From Burkholderiaceae bacterium (GTDB taxonomy: Bacteria > Pseudomonadota > Gammaproteobacteria > Burkholderiales > Burkholderiaceae_E), in contig JAMLIR010000017.1 in NCBI GenBank assembly GCA_023954045.1, forward strand, positions 1-64,000: DNA of 64,000 nt, given 5' to 3'. The translations under genes were made by a program, and so were the position numbers. Below, in pieces: positions 1-8,575 of this stretch. The notes under the pieces were generated by a model that saw only the letters and a program-made list of their open reading frames with translations, was not told where the DNA came from and made no database searches. Numbering within the stretch: the first letter of the stretch is position 1; every line of letters starts with the position of its first letter.

Positions 1-448
1 CGGGGTCGGTGCGCGCGTCGGCCGCCGCCTTGATGCGGTCGACCATTTCGTCCTGGCCGACGATCTCCTTGCCGGGCCGGTGGCCGCAGCGCTTGGCGCC
101 GACCTGGTCCTCGATGTGCATCGCGGCGGCGCCGGCCTTGATCAGCGACTTCGTCGTGCGCGCGACGTTGAACGCCGAGGCGCCGAAACCGGTGTCGACG
201 TCGACCAGCAGCGGCAGGTCGCAGACGTCGGTGATGCGCCGGACGTCGACCAGCACGTCCTCCAGCCCGGTGATGCCCAGGTCGGGCAGGCCGAGCGAGC
301 CGGCGGCGACGCCGCCTCCCGACAGGTAGACCGCGCGGAAGCCCGCATGACGGGCCAGCAGCGCGTGGTTGGCGTTGATCGCGCCGGGGATCTGCAGCGG
401 CCGCTCGGCGGCCAGCGCGTCGCGGAACTTGCGTCCAGGGGTGCTCAT
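1..448 (-). CDS. prpB: 2-methylisocitrate lyase, 3' part missing (window edge)
   Basis: The gene runs off the left edge, and its first 149 residues are visible from an ATG at 448. Methylisocitrate lyase splits 2-methylisocitrate into pyruvate and succinate in the methylcitrate cycle for propionate. The visible part shows the phosphoenolpyruvate-mutase/isocitrate-lyase fold signature: DVDTGFG at about residues 83-89 (metal-binding Asp) and [10 protein letters not shown] at 119-128, whose Cys121 matches the catalytic cysteine of this superfamily. KRCGHRP rather than KKCGH favours PrpB over isocitrate lyase. It lies 94 bases downstream of mdh on the same strand. Other prp genes would lie outside the window. 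Confidence 0.9.
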   Translation of the reverse strand, partial: MSTPGRKFRDALAAERPLQIPGAINANHALLARHAGFRAVYLSGGGVAAGSLGLPDLGITGLEDVLVDVRRITDVCDLPLLVDVDTGFGASAFNVARTTKSLIKAGAAAMHIEDQVGAKRCGHRPGKEIVGQDEMVDRIKAAADARTDP

Positions 449-507
449 GGTGGGCTCACGGGTTGGAGTCGATGTCCGGCCAGGCGTCCGGCCGGCCCCG
501 GCAGGCG

Positions 508-534
508 CGTGGCGCGGGCGTCGCCCGGGCCACG
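508..534. repeat. Large inverted repeat between mdh and prpB
   Basis: A 27-base near-perfect palindrome: six-base arms CGTGGC/GCCACG, one mismatch, then inner arms CGGGCG/CGCCCG around the centre. As RNA on the minus strand it would form a strong hairpin just after the mdh stop codon. No T run follows, so a plain intrinsic terminator is doubtful. An mRNA-stabilising or attenuating hairpin between mdh and prpB is possible. Confidence 0.45.
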
Positions 535-542
535 GCGGTGCC

Positions 543-1526
543 TCAGCCCAGCAGGTGCTTGACGCCTTCGCGCTCCTCGAAGAGCTCCTTAAGCGTCAGG
601 TCCATCCGCGCGCGGCTGAACTCGTCGATCTCGAGCCCGGTCACGCGGGTGTACTCGCCGTTGGCGCAGGTGACGGGCACGCCGTAGATCACGTCCTCCG
701 GAATGCCGTACGAGCCGTCCGACGGGATCCCCATCGTCACCCACTTGCCCTGGGTGCCCAGCGCCCAGTCGTGCACGTGGTCGATCGCGGCGTTCGCGGC
801 CGAAGCCGCCGACGACAGGCCGCGCGCCTCGATGACCGCGGCGCCGCGCTTGCCGACGGTGGGGATGAACGTGTCGCGGTTCCAGGCCTCGTCGGCGATC
901 ATCGCCTTGACCGACTGCCCGCCGACGGTCGCGAAGCGGTAGTCGGGGTACATCGTCGGGCTGTGGTTGCCCCAGACGATCATCTTCTCGACCGCGTCGA
1001 CCGGCTTGCCGATGCGCGCCGCCACTTGCGACAGCGCGCGGTTGTGGTCCAGCCGGAGCATCGCGGTGAAGTTCTTCTTCGGAAGTCCGGGCGCCGAGCG
1101 CATCGCGATGTAGGCGTTGGTGTTCGCCGGGTTGCCGACCACCAGGATGCGGCACTCGCGGCTCGCCGCCTCGTCCAGCGCGCGGCCCTGGACCGTGAAG
1201 ATCGCGCCGTTGGCTTCGAGCAGGTCCTTGCGCTCCATGCCCTTCGTGCGCGGCCGCGCGCCGACCAGCAGCGCGTAGTCGGCGTCCCTGAACGCGACCT
1301 TCGGGTCGTCGGTGACCACGACGCCGGCGAGAAGCGGAAACGCGCAGTCCTCGAGCTCCATCACCACGCCCTTGACCGCGGGCAGCGCCGGGGTGATGTC
1401 GAGCAGCTGCAGGATCACGGGCTGGTCCTTTCCGAGCATGTCGCCGTTGGCGATCCGGAAGAGCAGGCTGTAGCCGATCTGGCCGGCGGCGCCGGTGACG
1501 GCGACGCGCTTGGCGGGCTTGGACAT
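543..1526 (-). CDS. mdh: Malate dehydrogenase (NAD+)
   Basis: This 327-residue TCA-cycle enzyme oxidises malate to oxaloacetate in the cytoplasm. The Rossmann motif TGAAGQIGY is at residues 11-19. The substrate-loop arginines sit in [12 protein letters not shown] (about 89-100). LDHNRA carries Asp160 and Arg163, and the catalytic His188 is in WGNHSPTM. The start at 1526 is chosen because an AAAGG Shine-Dalgarno sequence lies seven bases before it and the protein then begins right at the Rossmann fold; an upstream in-frame ATG at 1625 would overlap the regulatory region. Length and motifs match the LDH-like MDH group 2 common in Burkholderiales. It is divergent from the GntR regulator and close to the sdh operon. 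Confidence 0.96.
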   Translation of the reverse strand: MSKPAKRVAVTGAAGQIGYSLLFRIANGDMLGKDQPVILQLLDITPALPAVKGVVMELEDCAFPLLAGVVVTDDPKVAFRDADYALLVGARPRTKGMERKDLLEANGAIFTVQGRALDEAASRECRILVVGNPANTNAYIAMRSAPGLPKKNFTAMLRLDHNRALSQVAARIGKPVDAVEKMIVWGNHSPTMYPDYRFATVGGQSVKAMIADEAWNRDTFIPTVGKRGAAVIEARGLSSAASAANAAIDHVHDWALGTQGKWVTMGIPSDGSYGIPEDVIYGVPVTCANGEYTRVTGLEIDEFSRARMDLTLKELFEEREGVKHLLG

Positions 1527-1610
1527 GGGGCGACCTTTCGTGGGGAGGGTGGAACCGGAGACGGCCGGTAGTCTAGGAGCCGCGTCCCGCGCTGTCAAGC
1601 CTGCGAGATA

Positions 1611-1622
1611 TCTTATATAAGA
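1611..1622. promoter_or_regulatory. Perfect AT-rich palindrome between mdh and the GntR gene, candidate operator
   Basis: TCTTATATAAGA is a perfect 12-base dyad in a region otherwise near 70% GC. It lies 84 bases before mdh and 46 bases before the divergent GntR gene, and is followed by a second ATAAGA. GntR/HutC-type regulators often bind such short AT-rich dyads next to their own gene, so autoregulation and control of mdh are plausible. It also contains TATATA and TATAAG, so it may overlap a -10 element. Confidence 0.55.
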
Positions 1623-1668
1623 CATAAGAAACTGGACTTTCGGCGCTTGCGGTGGTTCAATCCGGGGG

Positions 1669-2496
1669 ATGAACGACGCGTCCCGGGCAGCGCAGCGCGA
1701 TGGCGGCCCGGCCTCGGCAACCGAGGCCGGGCCGACGTTCGCGCCGCTGTACCGGCAGATCCGCGAGCTCCTGCTGCGCGGCCTGCAGTCGGGCGAGTGG
1801 AAGCCCGGCGAGCCGATTCCCTCCGAGGTCGAGCTCGCGGCCCGCTACCGGGTGAGCCAGGGCACGGTGCGCAAGGCGATCGACGAGCTCGCCGCCGCCA
1901 ACCTGGTCGTGCGCCGGCAGGGGCGTGGCACCTTCGTCGCCTCGCACCGCGAGGTACGCACGCAGTTCCGCTTCCTGCGCCTGCGCCCCGACGAGGTCGG
2001 GGCCGGCGCCGCGACGCCTGGCGCGGTCGGCGGCCCGGGCGAGTCGGGGCCGGGAATGGTCATGACCAGCCGCGTGCTCGAGTGCCGCCGGCTGCGCGCG
2101 CCCAGCGAGGCGGCGCGCGCGCTGTCGCTGCGCGCGGGCGAGGCGGTCGTGCTGATCCGGCGGCTGCTCGAGGCCGACGGGCGCCCGACGGTGCTCGACG
2201 AGATCTGGCTGCCGGGGGCGCGTTTTCGCGGCCTGTCGGCCGAGCGCCTCGACGCGTGGCGCGGCCCGCTGTACCTGATGTTCGAAACCGAGTTCGGCGT
2301 GCGGATGATCCGGGCAGTCGAGCGCCTGAAGGCGGTTGCCGCCGACCGCGCGCGCGCCCGGACGCTGCAGGTCCACGAGGGGGCGCCGCTGCTGCTCGTC
2401 GAGCGCGTCTCGCACACCTACGGCGACCAGCCCGTCGAGTTGCGGCGGGGCTACTGCGTCACCGACAGGCACCACTACTACAACGAGCTGAGCTGA
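1669..2496 (+). CDS. GntR-family transcriptional regulator (HutC/UTRA type)
   Basis: This 275-residue DNA-binding regulator has an N-terminal winged helix-turn-helix at about residues 25-92 with the GntR signature ([42 protein letters not shown]). A C-terminal UTRA-like effector domain covers about 110-270. The effector cannot be read from the sequence. Its place between mdh and sdhCDAB is typical of Burkholderiales and suggests that it senses a carbon metabolite and controls TCA genes, but that is inference. The palindrome at 1611-1622 is a likely own-operator. It is followed by an 89-base gap carrying a second dyad before sdhC. Confidence 0.9.
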   Translation: MNDASRAAQRDGGPASATEAGPTFAPLYRQIRELLLRGLQSGEWKPGEPIPSEVELAARYRVSQGTVRKAIDELAAANLVVRRQGRGTFVASHREVRTQFRFLRLRPDEVGAGAATPGAVGGPGESGPGMVMTSRVLECRRLRAPSEAARALSLRAGEAVVLIRRLLEADGRPTVLDEIWLPGARFRGLSAERLDAWRGPLYLMFETEFGVRMIRAVERLKAVAADRARARTLQVHEGAPLLLVERVSHTYGDQPVELRRGYCVTDRHHYYNELS

Positions 2497-2526
2497 GGAG
2501 CACCGGGGCGCTGGCGACGCGGGCAA

Positions 2527-2543
2527 TTGGTGCATTGCGCCAA
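2527..2543. promoter_or_regulatory. Imperfect dyad upstream of sdhC, candidate operator/promoter region
   Basis: TTGGTGCA-T-TGCGCCAA is an eight-base inverted repeat with one mismatched pair around a central T, 42 bases before the sdhC start. TTGGTG (2527-2532) could serve as a weak -35 with TACAGA (2549-2554) as -10 after 16 bases. Only the symmetry is directly visible; promoter use is a guess. Confidence 0.4.
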
Positions 2544-2585
2544 ATTGGTACAGAATACGAAGGTTTTGCGATCAACGGGGGCGAT

Positions 2586-3023
2586 ATGGCCGACGCGGTG
2601 GACAAGTCACTGGGCAATACGCAGCGCAGCGCGAGGCCCGAGTTCCGCAACATCCACGTCACCCAGATCGCCCGGTACCGCCTGCCGCTCGCGGGACTCG
2701 TCTCGATCCTGCACCGGATCAGCGGCGCGCTGATGTTCCTCGTCGGCCTGCCGTTCGTGCTCTACCTGTTCCAGCAGAGCCTGACCTCCGAACTGAGCTT
2801 CGAGACCTACCGCGCGATCGTCTCGAACTGGTTCGCCAGGCTGGTGCTGCTCGGCCTGATCTGGGCCTACCTGCACCACTTCTGCGCCGGCTTGCGGCAC
2901 CTGCTGATGGACCTCGACATCGGGGTCGCCAAGGAGGCGGGCCGCAACTCCGCCGCGATCGTGCTGGCCGTCAGCCTCACGCTCACGCTGATCCTGGCGC
3001 TGAAGCTGTTCGGCCTGTTCTGA
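2586..3023 (+). CDS. sdhC: Succinate dehydrogenase cytochrome b556 subunit
   Basis: This 145-residue inner-membrane subunit of complex II helps bind haem b and ubiquinone. It has three hydrophobic segments, about residues 33-62, 83-105 and 122-145. HRISG (43-47) is the family quinone-site motif, and HHFCAGLRH (97-105) contains the haem-ligand histidine region. The start at 2586 (MADAVDKS) is chosen over longer readings in the same frame because those run back through the GntR gene. It is first in sdhCDAB-sdhE and 15 bases before sdhD. Confidence 0.93.
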   Translation: MADAVDKSLGNTQRSARPEFRNIHVTQIARYRLPLAGLVSILHRISGALMFLVGLPFVLYLFQQSLTSELSFETYRAIVSNWFARLVLLGLIWAYLHHFCAGLRHLLMDLDIGVAKEAGRNSAAIVLAVSLTLTLILALKLFGLF

Positions 3024-3038
3024 CCACGGGTGCCCACC

Positions 3039-3389
3039 ATGACTTCCAAACGAATCGTCGTCGGCGCGCACTACGGGCTGCGCGACTGGCTCGCGCAGCG
3101 CTTCACCGCGGTCACGATGGCCGTCTACACGCTGGTCCTGCTCGGCTGGCTGGTCGCGCTGCCGGAGCTCACCTACGGCACCTGGGCCGGCATGTTCGCG
3201 TCGGGCTGGATGAAGGTGCTCACGATGCTGGCGCTGATCGCGCTCGCCTGGCACGCGTGGGTCGGCGTGCGCGACATCTTCATGGACTACATCAAGCCGA
3301 TCGGCCTGCGCCTGGCGCTGCAGGTGATCACCATCTTGCTGCTGCTCGGCTACGCGTGCTGGGCGGTCGTCATTCTCTGGAGCGTCTGA
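3039..3389 (+). CDS. sdhD: Succinate dehydrogenase membrane anchor subunit
   Basis: This 116-residue membrane anchor has three transmembrane helices (about 24-41, 56-76, 92-114). WHAWVGVRDIFMDY (71-84) contains His72, the expected second haem ligand, and the quinone-site Asp-Tyr pair near 83-84. The ATG at 3039 (MTSKRIVV) is preferred over an in-frame GTG nine bases earlier. The stop codon ends one base before the sdhA start codon, so translation is probably coupled. Confidence 0.92.
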   Translation: MTSKRIVVGAHYGLRDWLAQRFTAVTMAVYTLVLLGWLVALPELTYGTWAGMFASGWMKVLTMLALIALAWHAWVGVRDIFMDYIKPIGLRLALQVITILLLLGYACWAVVILWSV

Positions 3390-3390
3390 G

Positions 3391-5181
3391 ATGGCCGACG
3401 TGCTGAACCACCTCTCGAACAACCTGCCGCGGCGCAAGTTCGATGCGGTGATCGTCGGGGCGGGCGGCGCGGGCATGCGCTGCTCGCTGCAGTTGGCCGA
3501 GGCCGGCTACAACGTGGCGGTGCTCTCGAAGGTGTTCCCGACGCGCTCGCACACGGTGGCCGCGCAGGGCGGCATCGGCGCGTCGCTTGGCAACATGAGC
3601 GAGGACAACTGGTACTGGCACATGTTCGACACCGTGAAGGGGTCGGACTACCTCGGCGACCAGGACGCGATCGAATTCATGTGCCGCGAGGCGCCGAAGG
3701 TCGTCTACGAACTCGAGCACTTCGGGATGCCGTTCGACCGCAACCCCGACGGAACGATCTACCAGCGCCCGTTCGGCGGCCACACCGCGAATTTCGGCGA
3801 GAAGCCGGTGCAGCGTGCCTGTGCGGCAGCCGACCGCACCGGACATGCGCTGCTGCACACGCTGTACCAGCGCAACGTACGCGCGCGCACGCAGTTCTTC
3901 GTCGAGTGGATGGCGCTCGACATCGTCCGCGATGCCGACGGCGACTGCGTCGGCGTGGTCGCGCTCGAGATGGAGACCGGCGAACTGCTGGTGCTCGAGG
4001 CCAAGGTCACCGTGTTCGCGACCGGCGGGGCGGGGCGCATCTTCGCCGCCTCGACCAACGCGTTCATCAACACCGGCGACGGGCTGGGGATGGCGGCGCG
4101 CGCCGGAATCCCGCTCGAGGACATGGAGTTCTGGCAATTCCATCCGACCGGCGTCGCCGGGGCGGGCGTGCTGATCACCGAGGGCGTGCGCGGCGAGGGC
4201 GGCATCCTGCTGAACAAGCAGGGCGAGCGCTTCATGGAGCGCTACGCCCCCACGCTGAAGGACCTGGCGCCGCGCGACTTCGTCTCGCGCTCGATGGACC
4301 AGGAGATCAAGGAGGGGCGCGGGGCAGGTCCCGACGGCGATTACGTGCTGCTCAAGCTCGACCACCTGGGCGCCGAGACCATCATGAAGCGGCTTCCCTC
4401 GATCCGCGAGATCGCGATCAAGTTCGCCAACGTCGACCCGATCACCGATCCGATCCCGGTCGTGCCGACGATCCACTACCAGATGGGCGGCATCCCGACC
4501 AACTATCACGGCCAGGTCGTCGTGCCGAAGGACGGCAACCCGAACTCGGTGGTCGGCGGCCTGTACGCGATCGGCGAGTGCGCGTGCGTGTCGGTGCACG
4601 GCGCGAACCGCCTCGGCACCAATTCGCTGCTCGACCTCGTGGTGTTCGGCCGGGCGGCGGGCAACCACATCGTCGCCTCGAAGCTGAACGAGGGGAGCCA
4701 CAAGCCGCTGCCGCGCGACGCCGGCGACGGCGCGCTGGCGCGCCTGGCGCTGCTCGACGGCTCGACCTCGGGCGAGAACGCGCAGGACGTCGCCGGCGAC
4801 ATCCGCCGCACGATGCAGGCCCACTGCGGCGTGTTTCGCACGAAGGAGCTGCTCTCGGAAGGCGTGCAGAGGATCGGCGAAGTCGCCGCGCGCGTCGGCA
4901 AGGTGCACCTGAAGGACAAGTCGAAGGTCTTCAACACCGCGCGCGTCGAGGCGCTCGAGCTGCACAACCTGATCGAGGTCGCGCGCGCGACGATCGCGTC
5001 GGCCGAGGCGCGCAGGGAGAGCCGCGGCGCGCACGCACACCGCGACTTCCCCGAGCGCGATGACGCGAACTGGATGAAGCACACGCTGTGGTACTCGGAG
5101 GGCAACCGCCTCGACTACAAGCCGGTGAACACCAAGCCGCTGTCGGTCGAGACGTTCCAGCCGAAGGCCCGCACCTTCTGA
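3391..5181 (+). CDS. sdhA: Succinate dehydrogenase flavoprotein subunit
   Basis: This 596-residue catalytic subunit oxidises succinate to fumarate with covalently bound FAD and faces the cytoplasm. The FAD dinucleotide motif VGAGGAGMR is at 22-30. RSHTVAAQGG carries His54, the expected flavin attachment site. HPTGVAGAGVLITEG forms part of the dicarboxylate site, and Arg295 in APRDFVSR matches the catalytic arginine. The length agrees with other bacterial SdhA (about 590). SdhE, encoded three genes on, would attach the flavin. Confidence 0.97.
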   Translation: MADVLNHLSNNLPRRKFDAVIVGAGGAGMRCSLQLAEAGYNVAVLSKVFPTRSHTVAAQGGIGASLGNMSEDNWYWHMFDTVKGSDYLGDQDAIEFMCREAPKVVYELEHFGMPFDRNPDGTIYQRPFGGHTANFGEKPVQRACAAADRTGHALLHTLYQRNVRARTQFFVEWMALDIVRDADGDCVGVVALEMETGELLVLEAKVTVFATGGAGRIFAASTNAFINTGDGLGMAARAGIPLEDMEFWQFHPTGVAGAGVLITEGVRGEGGILLNKQGERFMERYAPTLKDLAPRDFVSRSMDQEIKEGRGAGPDGDYVLLKLDHLGAETIMKRLPSIREIAIKFANVDPITDPIPVVPTIHYQMGGIPTNYHGQVVVPKDGNPNSVVGGLYAIGECACVSVHGANRLGTNSLLDLVVFGRAAGNHIVASKLNEGSHKPLPRDAGDGALARLALLDGSTSGENAQDVAGDIRRTMQAHCGVFRTKELLSEGVQRIGEVAARVGKVHLKDKSKVFNTARVEALELHNLIEVARATIASAEARRESRGAHAHRDFPERDDANWMKHTLWYSEGNRLDYKPVNTKPLSVETFQPKARTF

Positions 5182-5215
5182 GACGAAAGACACACCCGAG
5201 AGCGCAGGAGCCCTG

Positions 5216-5974
5216 ATGAGCGCAGTGGTCCAATCCCCGGTGAGCGCGGCGTCCGCCGCGCAAGGCAAGCGAGTGGTCAGGTTCTCGATCTACCGCTACG
5301 ACCCCGACAAGGACGCGCGGCCGTACATGCAGGACCTCGAGGTCGAGCTCGAGCCCACCGACAAGATGCTGCTCGACGCGCTGATGCGCATCAAGCAGGT
5401 GAAGGACGACTCGGTCGCGTTCCGCCGCTCGTGCCGCGAGGGGGTCTGCGGCTCCGACGCGATGAACATCAACGGCAAGAACGGCCTGGCGTGCGTCACG
5501 AACCTGCGCGACCTGAAGCAGCCGATCGTCCTCAAGCCGCTGCCCGGCCTGCCGGTGATCCGCGACCTGATCGTGGACATGACGCAGTTCTTCAAGCAGT
5601 ACCACTCGATCCGGCCCTACCTGATCAACGACACGCCTCCGCCCGAGAAGGAGCGGCTGCAGTCGCCCGAGGACCGCGAGCAGCTCGACGGCCTGTACGA
5701 GTGCATCCTGTGCGCGTGCTGCTCGACTGCGTGCCCGTCGTTCTGGTGGAACCCGGACAAGTACGTCGGCCCGGCGGGCCTGCTGCAGGCCTACCGCTTC
5801 ATCTCGGACAGCCGCGACCAGGCGACCGCCGAGCGCCTCGACGACCTCGAGGATCCGTACCGCCTGTTCCGCTGCCGCTCGATCATGAACTGCGTCGACG
5901 TCTGCCCGAAGGGGCTCAACCCGAACCGGGCGATCAACAAGATCAAGGACCTGATGGTCCGGCGCTCGGTCTGA
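5216..5974 (+). CDS. sdhB: Succinate dehydrogenase iron-sulfur subunit
   Basis: This 252-residue subunit passes electrons from the flavin to quinone through three iron-sulfur clusters. The [2Fe-2S] ligands are Cys73, Cys78, Asp81 and Cys93 in the CREGVCGSDAM...LAC region. The C-terminal half carries CILCACCSTACP for [4Fe-4S] and CRSIMNCVDVCPKG for the remaining clusters. An N-terminal extension of about 18 residues precedes the conserved core. It follows sdhA by 34 bases and precedes sdhE by 27. Confidence 0.96.
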   Translation: MSAVVQSPVSAASAAQGKRVVRFSIYRYDPDKDARPYMQDLEVELEPTDKMLLDALMRIKQVKDDSVAFRRSCREGVCGSDAMNINGKNGLACVTNLRDLKQPIVLKPLPGLPVIRDLIVDMTQFFKQYHSIRPYLINDTPPPEKERLQSPEDREQLDGLYECILCACCSTACPSFWWNPDKYVGPAGLLQAYRFISDSRDQATAERLDDLEDPYRLFRCRSIMNCVDVCPKGLNPNRAINKIKDLMVRRSV

Positions 5975-6001
5975 TCGCCGGGGCCGGCCGGGGATGGGAC
6001 C

Positions 6002-6274
6002 ATGTCCGCGGGCGCGCACCAGGCCGACGACGCGCGCAGGCGGCGGCTTCGCTGGCGCGCGCGCCGGGGGCTGCTCGAGAACGACCTGGTCATGGCGCGT
6101 TTCTTCGATCGCTTCGAGTCGAGCCTCACCGACGCCGACGTGGCCGGGCTCGACCGGCTGCTCGACCTCGGCGACAGCGAGCTGCTCGAACTGATCCTCG
6201 GGCGGCGCGAACTCGAGGGCGAAGCGGCGACGCCCGCGGCGCAGCGCGTGCTCGGGATGCTGCGAAGCGTCTGA
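6002..6274 (+). CDS. sdhE: FAD assembly factor SdhE (flavinator of SdhA)
   Basis: This 90-residue cytoplasmic protein of the SdhE/YgfY family (PF03937) promotes covalent FAD insertion into SdhA. The hallmark RGxxE motif is present as RGLLEND at residues 22-28, followed by the helical body (FFDRFESSLTDADVAGLDRLLDL). Its place directly after sdhB agrees with that role. The basic N terminus is slightly long for the family. The stop is 69 bases before gltA. Confidence 0.92.
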   Translation: MSAGAHQADDARRRRLRWRARRGLLENDLVMARFFDRFESSLTDADVAGLDRLLDLGDSELLELILGRRELEGEAATPAAQRVLGMLRSV

Positions 6275-6343
6275 GCGGCGGGGGAACACGATGAAACCTC
6301 CGGGACGGCAGCGCCCGGAACCTCAACAGCAAGGAAGAGTCCA

Positions 6344-7666
6344 ATGACCGTCCAGCACAAAGCCACGCTCTCCTTCTCGGACGGCACGCCGTCGATCGAG
6401 TTCCCGATCTACCACGGCACGGTCGGCCCGGACGTGATCGACATCCGCAAGCTCTACGCGCAGACGGGCAAGTTCACCCTCGATCCGGGCTTCATGTCGA
6501 CCGCGGCGTGCGAGTCGAAGATCACCTACATCGACGGCGACAAGGGCGAGCTGCTGTATCGCGGCTATCCGATCGAGCAGATCGCCGAGCACTGCGACTA
6601 CCTGCAGACCTGCTACCTGCTGCTCAACGGCGAGCTTCCCGACGAGGCGCAGCGCCTCGACTTCGACCAGCGCGTGACCCGGCATACGATGGTTCACGAG
6701 CAGATGGCGCGCTTCCTGCAGGGCTTCCGCCGCGACGCGCACCCGATGGCGGTGCTGGTGGGGATGGTCGGCGCGCTGTCGGCCTTCTATCACGACTCGC
6801 TCGACATCAACAATCCCGAGCACCGGTTCGTCTCGGCGATCCGCCTGATCGCCAAGATGCCGACGCTGGTGGCGATGGCGTACAAGTACTCGAACGGCCA
6901 GCCGTTCATGTATCCGCTGAATCACCTGTCGTACGCGGCGAACTTCATGCGGATGATGTTCGCGACGCCCTGCGAGGAGTACAAGCCGAACGACGTGCTG
7001 GTGCGCGCGCTCGACCGCATCCTGATCCTGCACGCCGACCACGAGCAGAACGCGTCGACCTCGACGGTGCGGCTGGCCGGCTCCTCGGGCGCGAACCCGT
7101 TCGCCTGCATCGCGGCGGGCATCGCCACGCTGTGGGGCCCCGCGCACGGCGGCGCGAACGAGGCCTGCCTCGTCATGCTCAACGACATCCAGAGGATGGG
7201 CGGCGTCGAGAAGATCGGCGAGTTCATCGACCAGGTGAAGGACAAGGACTCGGGCGTCAAGCTGATGGGCTTCGGCCACCGGGTCTACAAGAACTACGAC
7301 CCGCGTGCCAAGCTGATGCGCGAGACCTGCCACGAGGTGCTCGGGGAGCTCGGCCTGCACGACGACCCGTTGTTCGCGCTGGCGATGAAGCTGGAGAGGA
7401 TCGCGCTCGAGGACGAGTACTTCGTCAAGCGCAAGCTCTACCCGAACGTCGACTTCTATTCGGGGATCGTCCAGAAGGCGCTCGGCATCCCGACCGAGAT
7501 GTTCACCTGCATCTTCGCGCTGGCGCGCACCGTGGGCTGGATCTCGCAGTGGAACGAGATGATCGCCGACCCGGACCAGAAAATCGGCCGCCCGCGCCAG
7601 CTGTTCACCGGCCACGTCCGCCGCGACGTCAAACCGATCCCGAAGGCGTCTGGCGCGAAAAAATAG
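6344..7666 (+). CDS. gltA: Citrate synthase (type II)
   Basis: This 440-residue enzyme condenses acetyl-CoA and oxaloacetate into citrate. The catalytic residues are visible: His268 in [10 protein letters not shown], His312 in [13 protein letters not shown] and Asp370 in PNVDFYSG. The N-terminal domain of about 60 residues and the overall length match the NADH-regulated hexameric type of Gram-negative bacteria rather than the short PrpC type. AAGGAAGAG lies before the start codon. It is the last gene of the sdh cluster. The 65 bases after it are AT-rich and may hold a promoter for the next gene; no clear terminator is seen. Confidence 0.96.
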   Translation: MTVQHKATLSFSDGTPSIEFPIYHGTVGPDVIDIRKLYAQTGKFTLDPGFMSTAACESKITYIDGDKGELLYRGYPIEQIAEHCDYLQTCYLLLNGELPDEAQRLDFDQRVTRHTMVHEQMARFLQGFRRDAHPMAVLVGMVGALSAFYHDSLDINNPEHRFVSAIRLIAKMPTLVAMAYKYSNGQPFMYPLNHLSYAANFMRMMFATPCEEYKPNDVLVRALDRILILHADHEQNASTSTVRLAGSSGANPFACIAAGIATLWGPAHGGANEACLVMLNDIQRMGGVEKIGEFIDQVKDKDSGVKLMGFGHRVYKNYDPRAKLMRETCHEVLGELGLHDDPLFALAMKLERIALEDEYFVKRKLYPNVDFYSGIVQKALGIPTEMFTCIFALARTVGWISQWNEMIADPDQKIGRPRQLFTGHVRRDVKPIPKASGAKK

Positions 7667-7731
7667 CTTTGTATCAATGACTTACTGGATATTGTTAATC
7701 CTAGAACTAGCTTGAGGAAACGGTACTGCCG

Positions 7732-8565
7732 ATGACCCGGCTGGTCGTGCGCCGCCTGCTGGTCGACCTCGAGAGTCCGTTCGCGCGGCACTGGTGCGGC
7801 GGCGACGCTTTCCGGACCGCGCTGTTCAACGCGCTGTCGATGAGCTTTCCGGTCGGCGAGCAGTTCTTCATCGACGCGGTGCGCCGCGGGCTCGACGCGC
7901 TCGGGCCCGAGCGGCGCCGCGACTTCGAGGAGGAGGCGCGCGGCTTCATCGGGCAGGAGGCGACACATCGCCGGATCCACGCGCTGTTCAACGCGCAGCT
8001 CGCGCGGCAGGGACTCGTCAACCACTGGGAAGCGCGGGCGACGGCGCGGCTCGCGCTCCTCGACGGGGCCGACGCGCGCCACTGGCTGGCGATCACCGCC
8101 GCCAACGAGCATTTCACCGCGATCCTGGCCGAATGGCTGCTGGGCAACCACGACCTGCTCGGCGACATCGAGCCCCGGCTGGCGACGATGTGGCTCTGGC
8201 ACAGTGCGGAAGAGTCGGAGCACCGCGGTACCGCGTTCGACCTCTACCGGGCGCTGGGCGGCGACGAGGCCTGGCGGCTTCGCTGGTTCCGCCGCGTCAC
8301 GCTGATCTTCCTTGGCGACACGCTGCGCCAGACCGTCGCCAACCTGCGGCGCGACGGCACGCTGTGGAGGTGGCGCACCTGGCGCGGCGCCGCGGCCTTC
8401 CTGTTCGGCCGCCGGGGGCTGGTGCGCGAAACGTTCGCGCCCTGGCGCGCGTATTTCCGGCGCGACTTCCACCCGGACACGTTGCGCACCGACCGGTCGA
8501 GCCGGTGGTTGCGCGACAACACCGCGGCCTGGTCGGCCGTGGCCGCCTCCGCGCAATCGCGCTAG
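7732..8565 (+). CDS. Predicted metal-dependent hydrolase (PF10118, ferritin-like helical protein)
   Basis: This 277-residue protein resembles the predicted metal-dependent hydrolases of PF10118/COG3687. It is mostly helical with carboxylate-histidine motifs like a di-iron bundle: Glu43 (GEQFF), Glu76/His79 (GQEATHRRIH), Glu126/His127 (ANEHFTA), and Glu160/Glu163/His164 (WHSAEESEHRG). No signal peptide is visible. The substrate of the family is not established. It is convergent with the 2-oxoacid:ferredoxin oxidoreductase genes, 10 bases apart, and not obviously co-transcribed with gltA. Confidence 0.8.
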   Translation: MTRLVVRRLLVDLESPFARHWCGGDAFRTALFNALSMSFPVGEQFFIDAVRRGLDALGPERRRDFEEEARGFIGQEATHRRIHALFNAQLARQGLVNHWEARATARLALLDGADARHWLAITAANEHFTAILAEWLLGNHDLLGDIEPRLATMWLWHSAEESEHRGTAFDLYRALGGDEAWRLRWFRRVTLIFLGDTLRQTVANLRRDGTLWRWRTWRGAAAFLFGRRGLVRETFAPWRAYFRRDFHPDTLRTDRSSRWLRDNTAAWSAVAASAQSR

Positions 8566-8575
8566 CCGCGCCGCT

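Noticed and set aside
369-1571. Long open frame of about 400 codons opposite mdh, and many similar long frames opposite or across real genes.
   Set aside because: In DNA this rich in G and C, stop codons are rare in the other frames. The products are Arg/Ala/Gly/His-rich with no motif, while the opposite strand encodes well-known enzymes.
1647-3023. Apparent 458-residue fusion of a regulator-like region with SdhC.
   Set aside because: The first part is an out-of-frame reading through the GntR gene. Only the last 145 residues from 2586 are SdhC; no true fusion exists.
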